From assembly GCA_025055465.1 (NCBI GenBank), contig JANWXA010000107.1:1-6821 (forward strand): a stretch of DNA of 6,821 bases. The letters are read 5' to 3'. Under the pieces are notes generated by a model, which was not told the origin of the DNA, did not search any database, and saw nothing but the letters and a program-made list of their open reading frames with translations. Numbering within the stretch: the stretch's first letter is position 1; each line of letters begins with the position of its first letter. The position numbers and the translations under genes were made by a program. The DNA is from Candidatus Kapaibacterium sp. GTDB taxonomy: Bacteria; Bacteroidota; Ignavibacteria; Kapaibacteriales; HRBIN21. This document shows, piece by piece, positions 1 through 6,108 of this stretch.

Positions 1-115
1 CATGTAGCTGATTTTAGAGTAAAACCAAAAAGATGCGTTTTTTGGGTTTGGTGTGGGTGTTGGTTGGGGTTGGGGGGTGGGGAAGATAGCAATAACGGCA
101 AAAAGTCCACATGTC
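1..115. other. Intergenic sequence downstream of the ABC permease gene, no gene seen
   Basis: No credible coding frame, RNA gene or promoter is visible here. The left part (22-49) holds an imperfect AT-rich inverted repeat: AAACCAAAAA, a 6-base loop GATGCG, then TTTTTTGGGTTT with one extra G in the right arm. It could form a weak hairpin, but it is not a convincing terminator for the permease operon because it lies about 70 bases past the stop and lacks a GC-rich stem. The right part is dominated by the G-rich tract listed separately. Confidence 0.5.
44..82 (+). repeat. G-rich low-complexity tract, possible G-quadruplex
   Basis: The plus strand contains runs of G at 44-46, 55-57, 66-69, 72-77 and 79-82, separated almost only by T; TTGGGG occurs twice in tandem at 64-75. 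Three closely spaced runs (66-82) plus the run at 55-57, reached by an 8-base loop, could form a four-tract quadruplex on the plus strand. A transcript of the minus-strand permease operon would carry the C-rich complement. The composition is unlike anything else in the window. Whether it folds, or has any function, is inference; it may simply be low-complexity sequence. Confidence 0.5.
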
Positions 116-1171
116 TTACACCCGCAACCGAGGATCTAAGGCATCCCGCAATGCATCACCGATCAAGTTATACGCTGCAACCGTCATGAAGATCATCAAC
201 CCCGGAAACAACACCAGCCACCAGGCAGTTATTGCTCCTCGTGCCTTTGCTAACATAGAGCCCCACGTTACCACCGTCGGCGGGACTCCAAACCCCAGAA
301 AACTCAAAGCTGACTCGATAAGGACAGCATTGGCTATGCCAAAGGCTGCAGTAACCAATACGGGTGCCAAAGCGTTGGGCAAGACATGGCGGAAGATGAT
401 GCGAGGTGCCGAATAGCCCAATGCCTGGGCAGCAGTTACATATTCCATCGCCCGTACCCGAAGGACCTCACCGCGAACAAAACGCGCTACCCCTGTCCAC
501 CCTGTCAGTCCTATCATCGCCATAATAAGCCAGATACTCCCCTGCTGCACCATTGCCACAACAGTGATAATTAGGAAAAACGTTGGCAGGGTCAGGACCA
601 CCTCGATCAGGCGAGAGATTACGACGTCTACCACTCCACCATAGTAGCCAGCCAGGGCTCCCAGCACAATCCCAATGACCAGAGCAATCCCCATGGCCAC
701 GAAACCGATAGAAAGAGCATAGCGGGTCCCGTGGATGAGGCCGGCCAGCACATCGCGACCAATCTCATCCGTCCCCAACCAATGTTGTCCCGATGGACTA
801 CGCTGCCGAAGTGTCTGCAGTGTGGGATCCGTAGTCTCCGGACGATAGGGGACCGGCGGCCAGATCACCCAGTCATAACGCAGCCCTTTCCAATTCGTCT
901 GGCTCCAAGCTCCCCAGGAGCTTATGCCCCAGTCCACCATGTATTGCTGCAGTACTGGCACCAAGAGGCGCCCACGGTAGGAGGCCAGGATAGGTTTGTC
1001 GTTGGCCAGAAAATCTGCCAGCAGCGCCACTACAGCAAGGGATCCCACGAAGAGCAACGAGAGCACCCCCAGAGCGTTTTTACGAAATTGGCGCCAGACC
1101 ATCAGCCCGTATGATTCCCCTTGCTCCAGCGGGATTTCTACTTTCTCAAGCAACGGGACCGTCCCCATCAC
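116..1171 (-). CDS. ABC transporter permease, DppC/OppC family, YejE-like
   Basis: This is an inner-membrane permease subunit of a peptide/nickel-type ABC importer, 351 aa. One membrane segment lies near residues 32-54 and about five more between 150 and 341. LGTDEIGRDV (132-141) is the family signature before the core domain. The EAA loop that contacts the ATPase is at 242-270 (AAQALG, then RHVLPNALAP), and the usual DALDPRLR ends the protein. Between the first membrane segment and LGTD lies a long insert (about 55-130) opening with ANDKPILASYRG and containing WVIWPPVPY. Shorter OppC/DppC proteins lack it; from memory it resembles E. coli YejE of the microcin C/peptide transporter YejABEF. 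The frame begins GTGATG. A GGAGAG at 1176-1181 (minus strand) sits 7 bases before the ATG at 1168, so that ATG is at least as likely as the GTG at 1171. The start overlaps the stop of the upstream permease gene, implying translational coupling. The transported substrate cannot be read from the sequence. Confidence 0.93.
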   Translation of the reverse strand: MMGTVPLLEKVEIPLEQGESYGLMVWRQFRKNALGVLSLLFVGSLAVVALLADFLANDKPILASYRGRLLVPVLQQYMVDWGISSWGAWSQTNWKGLRYDWVIWPPVPYRPETTDPTLQTLRQRSPSGQHWLGTDEIGRDVLAGLIHGTRYALSIGFVAMGIALVIGIVLGALAGYYGGVVDVVISRLIEVVLTLPTFFLIITVVAMVQQGSIWLIMAMIGLTGWTGVARFVRGEVLRVRAMEYVTAAQALGYSAPRIIFRHVLPNALAPVLVTAAFGIANAVLIESALSFLGFGVPPTVVTWGSMLAKARGAITAWWLVLFPGLMIFMTVAAYNLIGDALRDALDPRLRV

Positions 1172-2187
1172 TGTACTCTCCGTGCAAAGCTGATACGGGG
1201 ATCTATAACTGCATAGAGGATATCCGACAGCAAGATGCCCACCAGTGTCAATAGCGCCGAAAACGTGAAGAGCGCCATAATAACGGGGTAATCCCGTGCT
1301 ACCAGCGCTCTAAAGGAAAGCTCACCCATCCCTGGGATGCTAAAGATGGTTTCCACTATGACGCTACCCCCAACGAGCGCTGGCAGAACACCTGCGAGCA
1401 AGGTTACAATAGGAATTAGTGAGTTACGAAGTGCATGTCTCCAGATAACAACTCGTCCGGGGAGTCCTTTCGCATATGCCGTGCGAATATAGTCCTGGCG
1501 GAGTACCTCCAGCATTGCGCTCCGCATCTGGCGCGAGATGAAAGCGAAACTGCTGTACGTATACACCATCATCGGCAACGTCAGATGCCACGCATAATCC
1601 AGGAGACGCCGTCCCAGACTCCATTGCTCCGAATGGAAAAGCGAACGAATCCCGCCCGTTGGAAAAAGGGCTAGATATTCTGGGTTACACAGGAACGTCA
1701 TTGCCAGCATTCCAACCCAGAAGGTAGGTAACGAGTAAAGTGCAAAAAGCAAGAAAGCCACCAAGCGATCGGCGAAGCTGCCCGAACGCTTAGCAGAGAA
1801 TATCCCCAGGGGTATAGCGATGCCATAGGCCAACAATACCGCCATAACGTTCATCGCCAGCGTGATAGGGAGCCGTTCGACCACCTTCTCCAGCACTGGG
1901 CGATTGTCCTGAAATGAGCGACCGAAATCCAGGCGGATCAGGTCGCGCAACCACAGTAGATACTGTTGCCAGATAGGCTTATCCAAGTGCCACTGCTTCC
2001 GCAGCAGCTCCAACGTTCGCTCATTCAGGCCCGTTCGTCCTGCAATGCCCCCTTCCGCAGTGACCCCGACTTTGAGTGCCGCTGGGTCGCCAGGCGCTAA
2101 CCGACTAATACCAAAAGAAAGCAACGTGATAAAAAAGAGGGTCGGGATAAACAGCAACGTTCGCTGGAGCACGTATTTCCCCATCAC
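1168..2187 (-). CDS. ABC transporter permease, DppB/OppB family
   Basis: This is the partner permease of the downstream DppC-like protein, 339 aa, the usual size. It has a first membrane segment at about 9-29, then the family motif APGDPA (31-36), LDFGRSF (86-92), and core membrane segments from about 107 to 328. The EAA loop at 232-259 reads DYIRTAYAKG and ends RHALRNSLIP. Further family landmarks are LFPTGG (174-179), FSIPGMGEL (282-290) and the terminal DPRI (329-332). The two permeases would form a heterodimeric channel in the inner membrane; two ATPases and a substrate-binding protein are needed but not encoded here. The frame opens GTGATGGGG, the same nine bases as the downstream gene, so the true start may be GTG at 2187 or ATG at 2184. 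No strong Shine-Dalgarno is visible, only a GGAC about 9 bases before the ATG. A candidate promoter lies about 35 bases upstream. The family call is firm; the substrate (peptide, nickel or other) is unknown. Confidence 0.94.
   Translation of the reverse strand: MMGKYVLQRTLLFIPTLFFITLLSFGISRLAPGDPAALKVGVTAEGGIAGRTGLNERTLELLRKQWHLDKPIWQQYLLWLRDLIRLDFGRSFQDNRPVLEKVVERLPITLAMNVMAVLLAYGIAIPLGIFSAKRSGSFADRLVAFLLFALYSLPTFWVGMLAMTFLCNPEYLALFPTGGIRSLFHSEQWSLGRRLLDYAWHLTLPMMVYTYSSFAFISRQMRSAMLEVLRQDYIRTAYAKGLPGRVVIWRHALRNSLIPIVTLLAGVLPALVGGSVIVETIFSIPGMGELSFRALVARDYPVIMALFTFSALLTLVGILLSDILYAVIDPRISFARRVQ
1176..1181 (-). promoter_or_regulatory. Ribosome binding site of the DppC-like permease
   Basis: GGAGAG on the minus strand lies inside the last codons of the upstream permease gene. 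It is 4 bases from the GTG at 1171 and 7 bases from the ATG at 1168. The spacing favours the ATG, which would make a 1-base TGATG stop/start overlap rather than a 4-base GTGA overlap. Confidence 0.6.
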
Positions 2188-2221
2188 CGCTTGTCCGAAG
2201 AGAATAAGGTCAAATAGAGCC

Positions 2222-2229
2222 CAAAATTA
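2222..2229 (-). promoter_or_regulatory. Candidate promoter -7 element for the permease operon
   Basis: The minus strand reads TAATTTTG, an exact match to TAnnTTTG, the -7 consensus of Bacteroidota primary-sigma promoters. It is about 35 bases before the start of the DppB-like gene, which leaves a short leader. No matching TTTG/TTG -33 element is found at the usual spacing; the nearest TTTG (2259-2262) is about 10 bases too far. The match depends on the organism being a Bacteroidota relative. Confidence 0.4.
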
Positions 2230-2266
2230 CAAACCTACCTACCGCCGCTCATCCATGGCAAACTTT

Positions 2267-2274
2267 TATTTTTG
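2267..2274 (+). promoter_or_regulatory. Candidate promoter -7 element for rpmB
   Basis: TATTTTTG matches TAnnTTTG exactly and lies 40 bases before the rpmB ATG, giving a leader of roughly 34 bases. No clear -33 element is present upstream. Matching elements in both directions within one short divergent region make the pair more believable than either alone, but AT-rich sequence produces such hits by chance. Confidence 0.4.
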
Positions 2275-2314
2275 CAAAATCTAAGTGTCGTAGTTCCCGA
2301 AGAAGACAGCAAAC

Positions 2315-2587
2315 ATGCCGAAACGGTGTCAACTTACGGGTATCGGTCCGCAGTCTGGGCACAAGGTTTCCCACGCAAACAACCGTTCTAATCGCAAATT
2401 TCTTCCCAACTTACAGTGGAAGCGGGTATGGGTACCCGAACTGCAACGGTGGGTCCGCCTACGCCTAACAGTGAAAGCCCTCAAAACACTGGACCATAAA
2501 GGCTTCCACGCTATGGTGGCAGAGTTACGGGAACGCAAAGCCCACGAGCTTTTGCATACAATTCGCCGGAGGCTGGCAGACACTTAG
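2315..2587 (+). CDS. rpmB: Large-subunit ribosomal protein bL28
   Basis: This is a component of the 50S ribosomal subunit, 90 aa, basic. The N-terminal MPKRCQLTG and the stretch at 14-33 (GHKVSHANNRSNRKFLPNL) are the classic L28 signature, followed by RLRLTVKALKTLDHKG (48-63), the usual second conserved block. There is a single cysteine (C5), so the four-cysteine zinc form is excluded. The tail from about residue 73 (RERKAHELLHTIRRRLADT) makes the protein some 10 residues longer than the common 78-80 aa. The ATG follows a purine-rich GAAGAAG with no strong Shine-Dalgarno. Many bacteria have rpmG (bL33) just downstream; here the gene stands alone and runs directly into the 3' end of rtcB on the other strand, with the stop codons overlapping. 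A promoter candidate lies 40 bases upstream. Confidence 0.95.
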   Translation: MPKRCQLTGIGPQSGHKVSHANNRSNRKFLPNLQWKRVWVPELQRWVRLRLTVKALKTLDHKGFHAMVAELRERKAHELLHTIRRRLADT

Positions 2588-4029
2588 CCTTTAACCACCG
2601 CCATCGGACGGAGTCGGGCTACCATTCGAGCAATACCAGCTGTGTCCACGACGCGGACCACAGCATCTACATCCTTGTAGGCAATAGGTGCTTCCTCTAC
2701 CAGACCTCGAACGGAGCCTGCCTGTACGATAATCCCTCGTTGTCGCAGCTCATGACGGAGCTTTTCGGCATCTACCTGGCGCTTCGCTGCGTGCCGAGAC
2801 ATCTGCCGACCGGCCCCATGGCATGTTGATCCGAAGGTCTGTTCCATGCTACCCAAGGCCCCTACAAGCACATACGAAGACGTGCCCATACTGCCTGGAA
2901 TAAGGACAGGCTGCCCCACGCGTCGGTATACCTCCGGGGTCTCTGGATGCTCTGGCGGGAAAGCTCGTGTGGCACCTTTCCGGTGAACCAGCACCCGTTT
3001 AGGCTGTCCACTAATCAAGTGCTGCTCCACTTTTGCGATGTTATGGGCAACATCATAGAGAACCCGAAGCCGTCCCCCCGCTTCACCAAAAATATCCCTC
3101 CATGTCTGCCGGACTTCCCACGTAATGAGTTGGCGATTAGCCCAGGCAAAATTCGCGGCCGCACACATTGCCCGAAAGTACTGCATCCCTTCCGGTGAGT
3201 GGAACGGTGCACACGCCAGCTCACGGTCAGGAAGATGAATGTTGTAGCGCGAGAGCGCCGAAAGCATCATCCGAATGTAATCGGTTGCCACCTGGTGGCC
3301 TAACCCTCGAGAACCTGTATGAATGAGAACAACAACCTGCTGGAGTCTCAAGCCCAATACCTGAGCAACGGGCTTGTCGTAGATTTTCTCCACAAAATCT
3401 ACCTCTACGAAGTGATTCCCCGCTCCCATCGTCCCCAGTTGATCGCGGCCGCGTTCCTTAGCCTCTTTGGACACCGCTTCGGCATCCGCATCCTGGAGCG
3501 AACCATGGGACTCGATAAAGTCTAAATCCCTTTCTTCAGCATATCCTTCTGCCATTGCCCACTGAGCCCCACGGTTGAGCACGCTTTCCAGCTCTCGAAA
3601 AGAGAGCTTGAGGCGTCCACCACGTCCCACCCCCGAGGGAACCGCCTTGGAAATGGCTCTTGCCAGAAGCTCTAAGCGCGGCTCCACCTCGGGGTAAGTC
3701 AACTCGGACACTAATAGACGCACCCCACAGTTAATGTCATACCCGATACCCCCAGGAGAAATCACACCCTCCTGGACATCCATTGCCGCGATGCCTCCGA
3801 TCGGAAAGCCATAGCCCTCGTGGGCATCGGGCATGACTAAAGCCGCTTCCTGAATTCCCGGAAGGGTCGTCACATTGATGAGTTGCTCCAGCGATCGGTC
3901 GCATAGAATCTGCTCCAATAGCTCTTCGGAAGCATACACCCGCGCGGGCACGCGCATGTCCGAGCGAATCGTTGTCGGAAGCTCCCACACCACAGGCGCA
4001 ATGCGCTGTAACTGCTCTTTGTGCACCAT
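2584..4029 (-). CDS. rtcB: RNA-splicing ligase RtcB
   Basis: This GTP- and Mn2+-dependent ligase joins RNA 2',3'-cyclic-phosphate or 3'-phosphate ends to 5'-OH ends, acting in tRNA splicing or repair of cut RNA in the cytoplasm. The protein is 481 aa, the length of the well-studied Pyrococcus horikoshii enzyme and longer than the roughly 408 aa E. coli form. All hallmark residues are visible: D68 in MPDAH, C101 in GIGYDINCGVR, N205-H206 in GAGNHFVEV, H237 in HTGSRGLGHQ, H329 in YDVAHN, and H404 in STCHGAGR, the histidine that receives GMP. These correspond to C98, H203, H234, H329 and H404 of the archaeal enzyme, as remembered, so it should be active. The ATG at 4029 lies 3 bases after the archease stop, so translation is probably coupled. 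Its TAA shares bases with the rpmB stop on the other strand. The first codons have no clear Shine-Dalgarno. Confidence 0.97.
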   Translation of the reverse strand: MVHKEQLQRIAPVVWELPTTIRSDMRVPARVYASEELLEQILCDRSLEQLINVTTLPGIQEAALVMPDAHEGYGFPIGGIAAMDVQEGVISPGGIGYDINCGVRLLVSELTYPEVEPRLELLARAISKAVPSGVGRGGRLKLSFRELESVLNRGAQWAMAEGYAEERDLDFIESHGSLQDADAEAVSKEAKERGRDQLGTMGAGNHFVEVDFVEKIYDKPVAQVLGLRLQQVVVLIHTGSRGLGHQVATDYIRMMLSALSRYNIHLPDRELACAPFHSPEGMQYFRAMCAAANFAWANRQLITWEVRQTWRDIFGEAGGRLRVLYDVAHNIAKVEQHLISGQPKRVLVHRKGATRAFPPEHPETPEVYRRVGQPVLIPGSMGTSSYVLVGALGSMEQTFGSTCHGAGRQMSRHAAKRQVDAEKLRHELRQRGIIVQAGSVRGLVEEAPIAYKDVDAVVRVVDTAGIARMVARLRPMAVVKG

Positions 4030-4032
4030 AGC

Positions 4033-4449
4033 TTATACATCCAATACCAGCCGTGCTTCATACCTATGTGGTAGACGACAAACAAGGGCTTCGTGGTACG
4101 TCACAGCTTTGACGTCTTGTATGAATTCTCCGACGCGAATACCGTACAGCGTCCCCCGCAGCTCTGTCTCAGTAAGCTGCCGAAAGCGGACTCGGCAAAA
4201 CAGGGCCTTCTGGACTTGGCTATATAGCAATGCCTGCGAAAGAAAGTCAACCAGGAGGATAGTAGCGTCCAACGCCGTCAACACCACTGGACGACGGAGC
4301 GATAGCCGCCGGGCGTTATGACAGCCTCCCGGCAACAAGATATCAGCCAGCGCCTCAAGTGCCGTTTGGAATAACTCAGGCAGCGTCGCCGCCCACACAT
4401 GCATTCGGATATCAGCAGTGTGGGGATGAAGAGCGAAGCCTGGTGTCAT
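4033..4449 (-). CDS. Archease, RtcB activator
   Basis: This small protein (138 aa, usual size) promotes guanylylation and multiple turnover of RtcB and can broaden its nucleotide use. The N-terminal HPHTADIRMHVWA (8-20) is the archease HTAD signature with H10 and D13. LLVDFLSQALLY (65-76) is the central helix motif. The C-terminal DVKAVTYHEALV and LVLDV (112-123, 134-138) are the most conserved archease block, including the last aspartate D137. At position 72 there is a glutamine where most family members I recall have glutamate (FLNE/WLNE); whether this affects activity is unknown. The start ATG follows directly on the TAG of the upstream OmpA-like gene (TAGATG) with no Shine-Dalgarno in the preceding bases, so it is likely translated by coupling. 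rtcB follows after 3 bases, the classic pairing. Confidence 0.94.
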   Translation of the reverse strand: MTPGFALHPHTADIRMHVWAATLPELFQTALEALADILLPGGCHNARRLSLRRPVVLTALDATILLVDFLSQALLYSQVQKALFCRVRFRQLTETELRGTLYGIRVGEFIQDVKAVTYHEALVCRLPHRYEARLVLDV

Positions 4450-6108
4450 CTATTGGTGGCGGAAAATGAGTTCCACACGGCGATTCCGTGCACGCCCGAT
4501 TGCCGTACTGTTGCTATCTACCGGCTGCAGACGCCCCATTCCAATTGCGACAATCCGGTTGGGCTCGATACCCTGAGCAATAAGAAAGTCGCGAACCGCC
4601 TCTGCTCGCATCCGCGACAGTCGTGCATTTTGCTCGTCTGTTCCAACTGAATCCGTATGCCCGCGTACCTCAACAGAAATAGTTTGATTTTGACAAAGCC
4701 ACTCAGCAATCTGCTCCAACAGGGCCTCTGCCTCTGGTAGCAACACGGCCTTGTTAAATTCAAAGAAAAGCCCCGGCAGGACCATTGGGCGCCCAACCAC
4801 GGGTTTTTCGACTAACTGAGTGACCACGACGGTATCTCGAACCAGGCGCTCCACGAGTACAGTGTCGCGCTGCACTGCTATCACAGTATCCCGGCGGTAG
4901 GGAGCTTCGGGGGTCAGCCCCAACGATGCCAACGCAGGGTGTGGATAGCCATCGGGACAACCGTGATTTCTCAGGCTCCCGAGTAGTCGGGGACACAGGT
5001 CGTCGCCATCTCGGGCCCCATCGCCGTCGGTATCGGCCAGCATAGGATTAGCTCCCCGACGAATCTCTTCCCAATCGGACAAGCCATCCCCGTCAGAATC
5101 CGCCCGCAATGGGTTCGTGGCGTAATAGAGCACTTCCTCACCGTCGCTCAGTCCATCATTGTCGGAATCCCGGCGCGTAGGATCAGTAAAGTACCGAAAG
5201 ACTTCCTGCCCGTCCGTTAGCCCGTCTCCGTCAGAGTCCGCTATAAGGGGGCTTGTGTAGTAGCGGCGAACTTCTTCAAAGTCGCTGAGCCCGTCACTGT
5301 CCGTGTCAGGATGGTACGGATTAGTCTTGAGCTCTCGCTCTTCCTCGCTTATCAACCCGTCTCGGTCATGGTCGAGTTCGTCGAATAAATAATATGAAAC
5401 TTTGAGAGTCAGCTCAGCATACCCATCACTATGGGAGGGGGTAGTGTCCCCTCGCTCGTTGATAAGGCGCAGGGCAAAACCATCCAGCCAGTCTGTTGTT
5501 AGAGAGTGGGCAGCCAACTGCAACCCTATAGAGAAGCGGCGTCCAATGTAGTAATCCAGACCTATCCCTCCCACCGGATGCAAGTTGAACTCATCGCTCT
5601 CTGTAAAATTGGGGTAGTGGACCCTTCGCCCACTCGGGGTGACAGCATCTTCCACAATATCCTGAGGCTGGAATGACAATAGCCCGATACCACCAAACAA
5701 ATACGGGTTCAATTCCGAACGGGGAAAGAGATTAACAAAGAAGAGAGCCTCCCATGTAGCTATCTTCGTACGCCGATGAGCAGGACCAGGATAGTCGCTC
5801 GGAGGGAATTGCTCGTAATAGGACGGACCAAAACGCCACTTATAACGTCGATCATACGCCAAATAGCCAAACGTACCCCGAACTCCCAGGGCCAGCTCCG
5901 CACTAAAGGGGAGAAAGTAACGGAACTGGACACCCGTCACCCCGTGTATGCGATGGCTGGAGAACTCACCACCGTACTTCGTGGCCCCTCCAAGCCAACT
6001 GACCTCCAGACGTCCTTCAGGATAGAGCCGAAATGGGCGGTAGTAGGCCGGCTCCTGCGTCCACGCCGAGAGAGCACATCCAACCAAGATTAGATTCCGC
6101 CACATCAT
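4450..6108 (-). CDS. OmpA-family outer-membrane protein with EF-hand/TSP3 calcium repeats
   Basis: This is a predicted envelope protein, 552 aa, in three parts. A short N-terminal hydrophobic segment (about 4-18) is followed by a region (about 21-242) rich in alternating aromatic/polar strands, such as FRYFLPFSAELALGV and NPYLFGGIGL, fitting an outer-membrane beta-barrel. Residues 246-373 are acidic repeats: an EF-hand-like loop DHDRDGLISEEE, then DxDxDGLxDxEE units at 268, 291, 314, 337 and 359, a calcium-binding thrombospondin type 3 arrangement. A linker contains RDTV three times (406-427). Residues 446-552 are an OmpA C-terminal domain with FEFNKAVLLPEA and GHTDSVG; D486 and R501 correspond to the peptidoglycan-contacting D271 and R286 of E. 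coli OmpA. The likely role is tethering the outer membrane to the cell wall. The signal is short, and LVGC (8-11) matches a lipobox, so lipid attachment is possible but uncertain. The frame opens ATGATG; the second ATG (6105) is better spaced from AGAGAGG. The downstream archease gene begins directly at its stop. Confidence 0.93.
   Translation of the reverse strand: MMWRNLILVGCALSAWTQEPAYYRPFRLYPEGRLEVSWLGGATKYGGEFSSHRIHGVTGVQFRYFLPFSAELALGVRGTFGYLAYDRRYKWRFGPSYYEQFPPSDYPGPAHRRTKIATWEALFFVNLFPRSELNPYLFGGIGLLSFQPQDIVEDAVTPSGRRVHYPNFTESDEFNLHPVGGIGLDYYIGRRFSIGLQLAAHSLTTDWLDGFALRLINERGDTTPSHSDGYAELTLKVSYYLFDELDHDRDGLISEEERELKTNPYHPDTDSDGLSDFEEVRRYYTSPLIADSDGDGLTDGQEVFRYFTDPTRRDSDNDGLSDGEEVLYYATNPLRADSDGDGLSDWEEIRRGANPMLADTDGDGARDGDDLCPRLLGSLRNHGCPDGYPHPALASLGLTPEAPYRRDTVIAVQRDTVLVERLVRDTVVVTQLVEKPVVGRPMVLPGLFFEFNKAVLLPEAEALLEQIAEWLCQNQTISVEVRGHTDSVGTDEQNARLSRMRAEAVRDFLIAQGIEPNRIVAIGMGRLQPVDSNSTAIGRARNRRVELIFRHQ
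4990..5373 (-). repeat. Tandem acidic calcium-binding repeats (EF-hand/TSP3) within the OmpA-like gene
   Basis: Residues 246-373 of the OmpA-like protein contain six aspartate-rich loops. Their first residues are at 246, 268, 291, 314, 337 and 359, giving spacings of 22, 23, 23, 23 and 22 residues (about 69 bases). The middle four share DxDxDGLxDxEE followed by an aromatic/basic stretch and a closing (S/D/N)P. The periodicity is visible in the DNA as recurring CCGTC and GTCxGAxTCC blocks. The first loop, DHDRDGLISEEE, fits the 12-residue EF-hand pattern (D1, D3, D5, G6, I8, E12). The last loop ends DGDDLCP and lacks the EE. Confidence 0.9.

Larger units (their letters stand above)
2188..2314. 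other. Divergent intergenic region between the permease operon and rpmB
   Basis: This 127-base, AT-enriched region separates two genes that start in opposite directions, so it must hold at least two promoters unless the genes are read from farther away. One TAnnTTTG match occurs per direction and both are listed separately. A 10-base perfect palindrome, TTTTGCAAAA, lies at 2270-2279 and overlaps the plus-strand element; it could be an operator, but short AT-rich palindromes are common by chance. No reading frame here looks like a gene. Confidence 0.7.

Noticed and set aside
22..49. Hairpin-like repeat AAACCAAAAA / TTTTTTGGGTTT as an intrinsic terminator
   Set aside because: The stem is AT-rich with a bulge, about 70 bases beyond the stop, and lacks a GC-rich core, so it is not a supportable terminator call.
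731..1114. A 127-codon plus-strand open frame opposite the DppC-like permease
   Set aside because: It is fully antisense to a well-supported permease and shows no recognisable motif or ribosome binding site.
3875..4321. A 148-codon plus-strand open frame across the rtcB/archease junction
   Set aside because: It lies antisense to two clearly recognised genes, has a low-complexity Ser/Arg/Thr-rich composition and shows no domain; it is a shadow frame.
4990..5373. The regular 69-base periodicity as a CRISPR array or DNA-level repeat element
   Set aside because: The period matches in-frame 23-residue TSP3 protein repeats, and the DNA copies are only partly similar, as expected for protein-level conservation.
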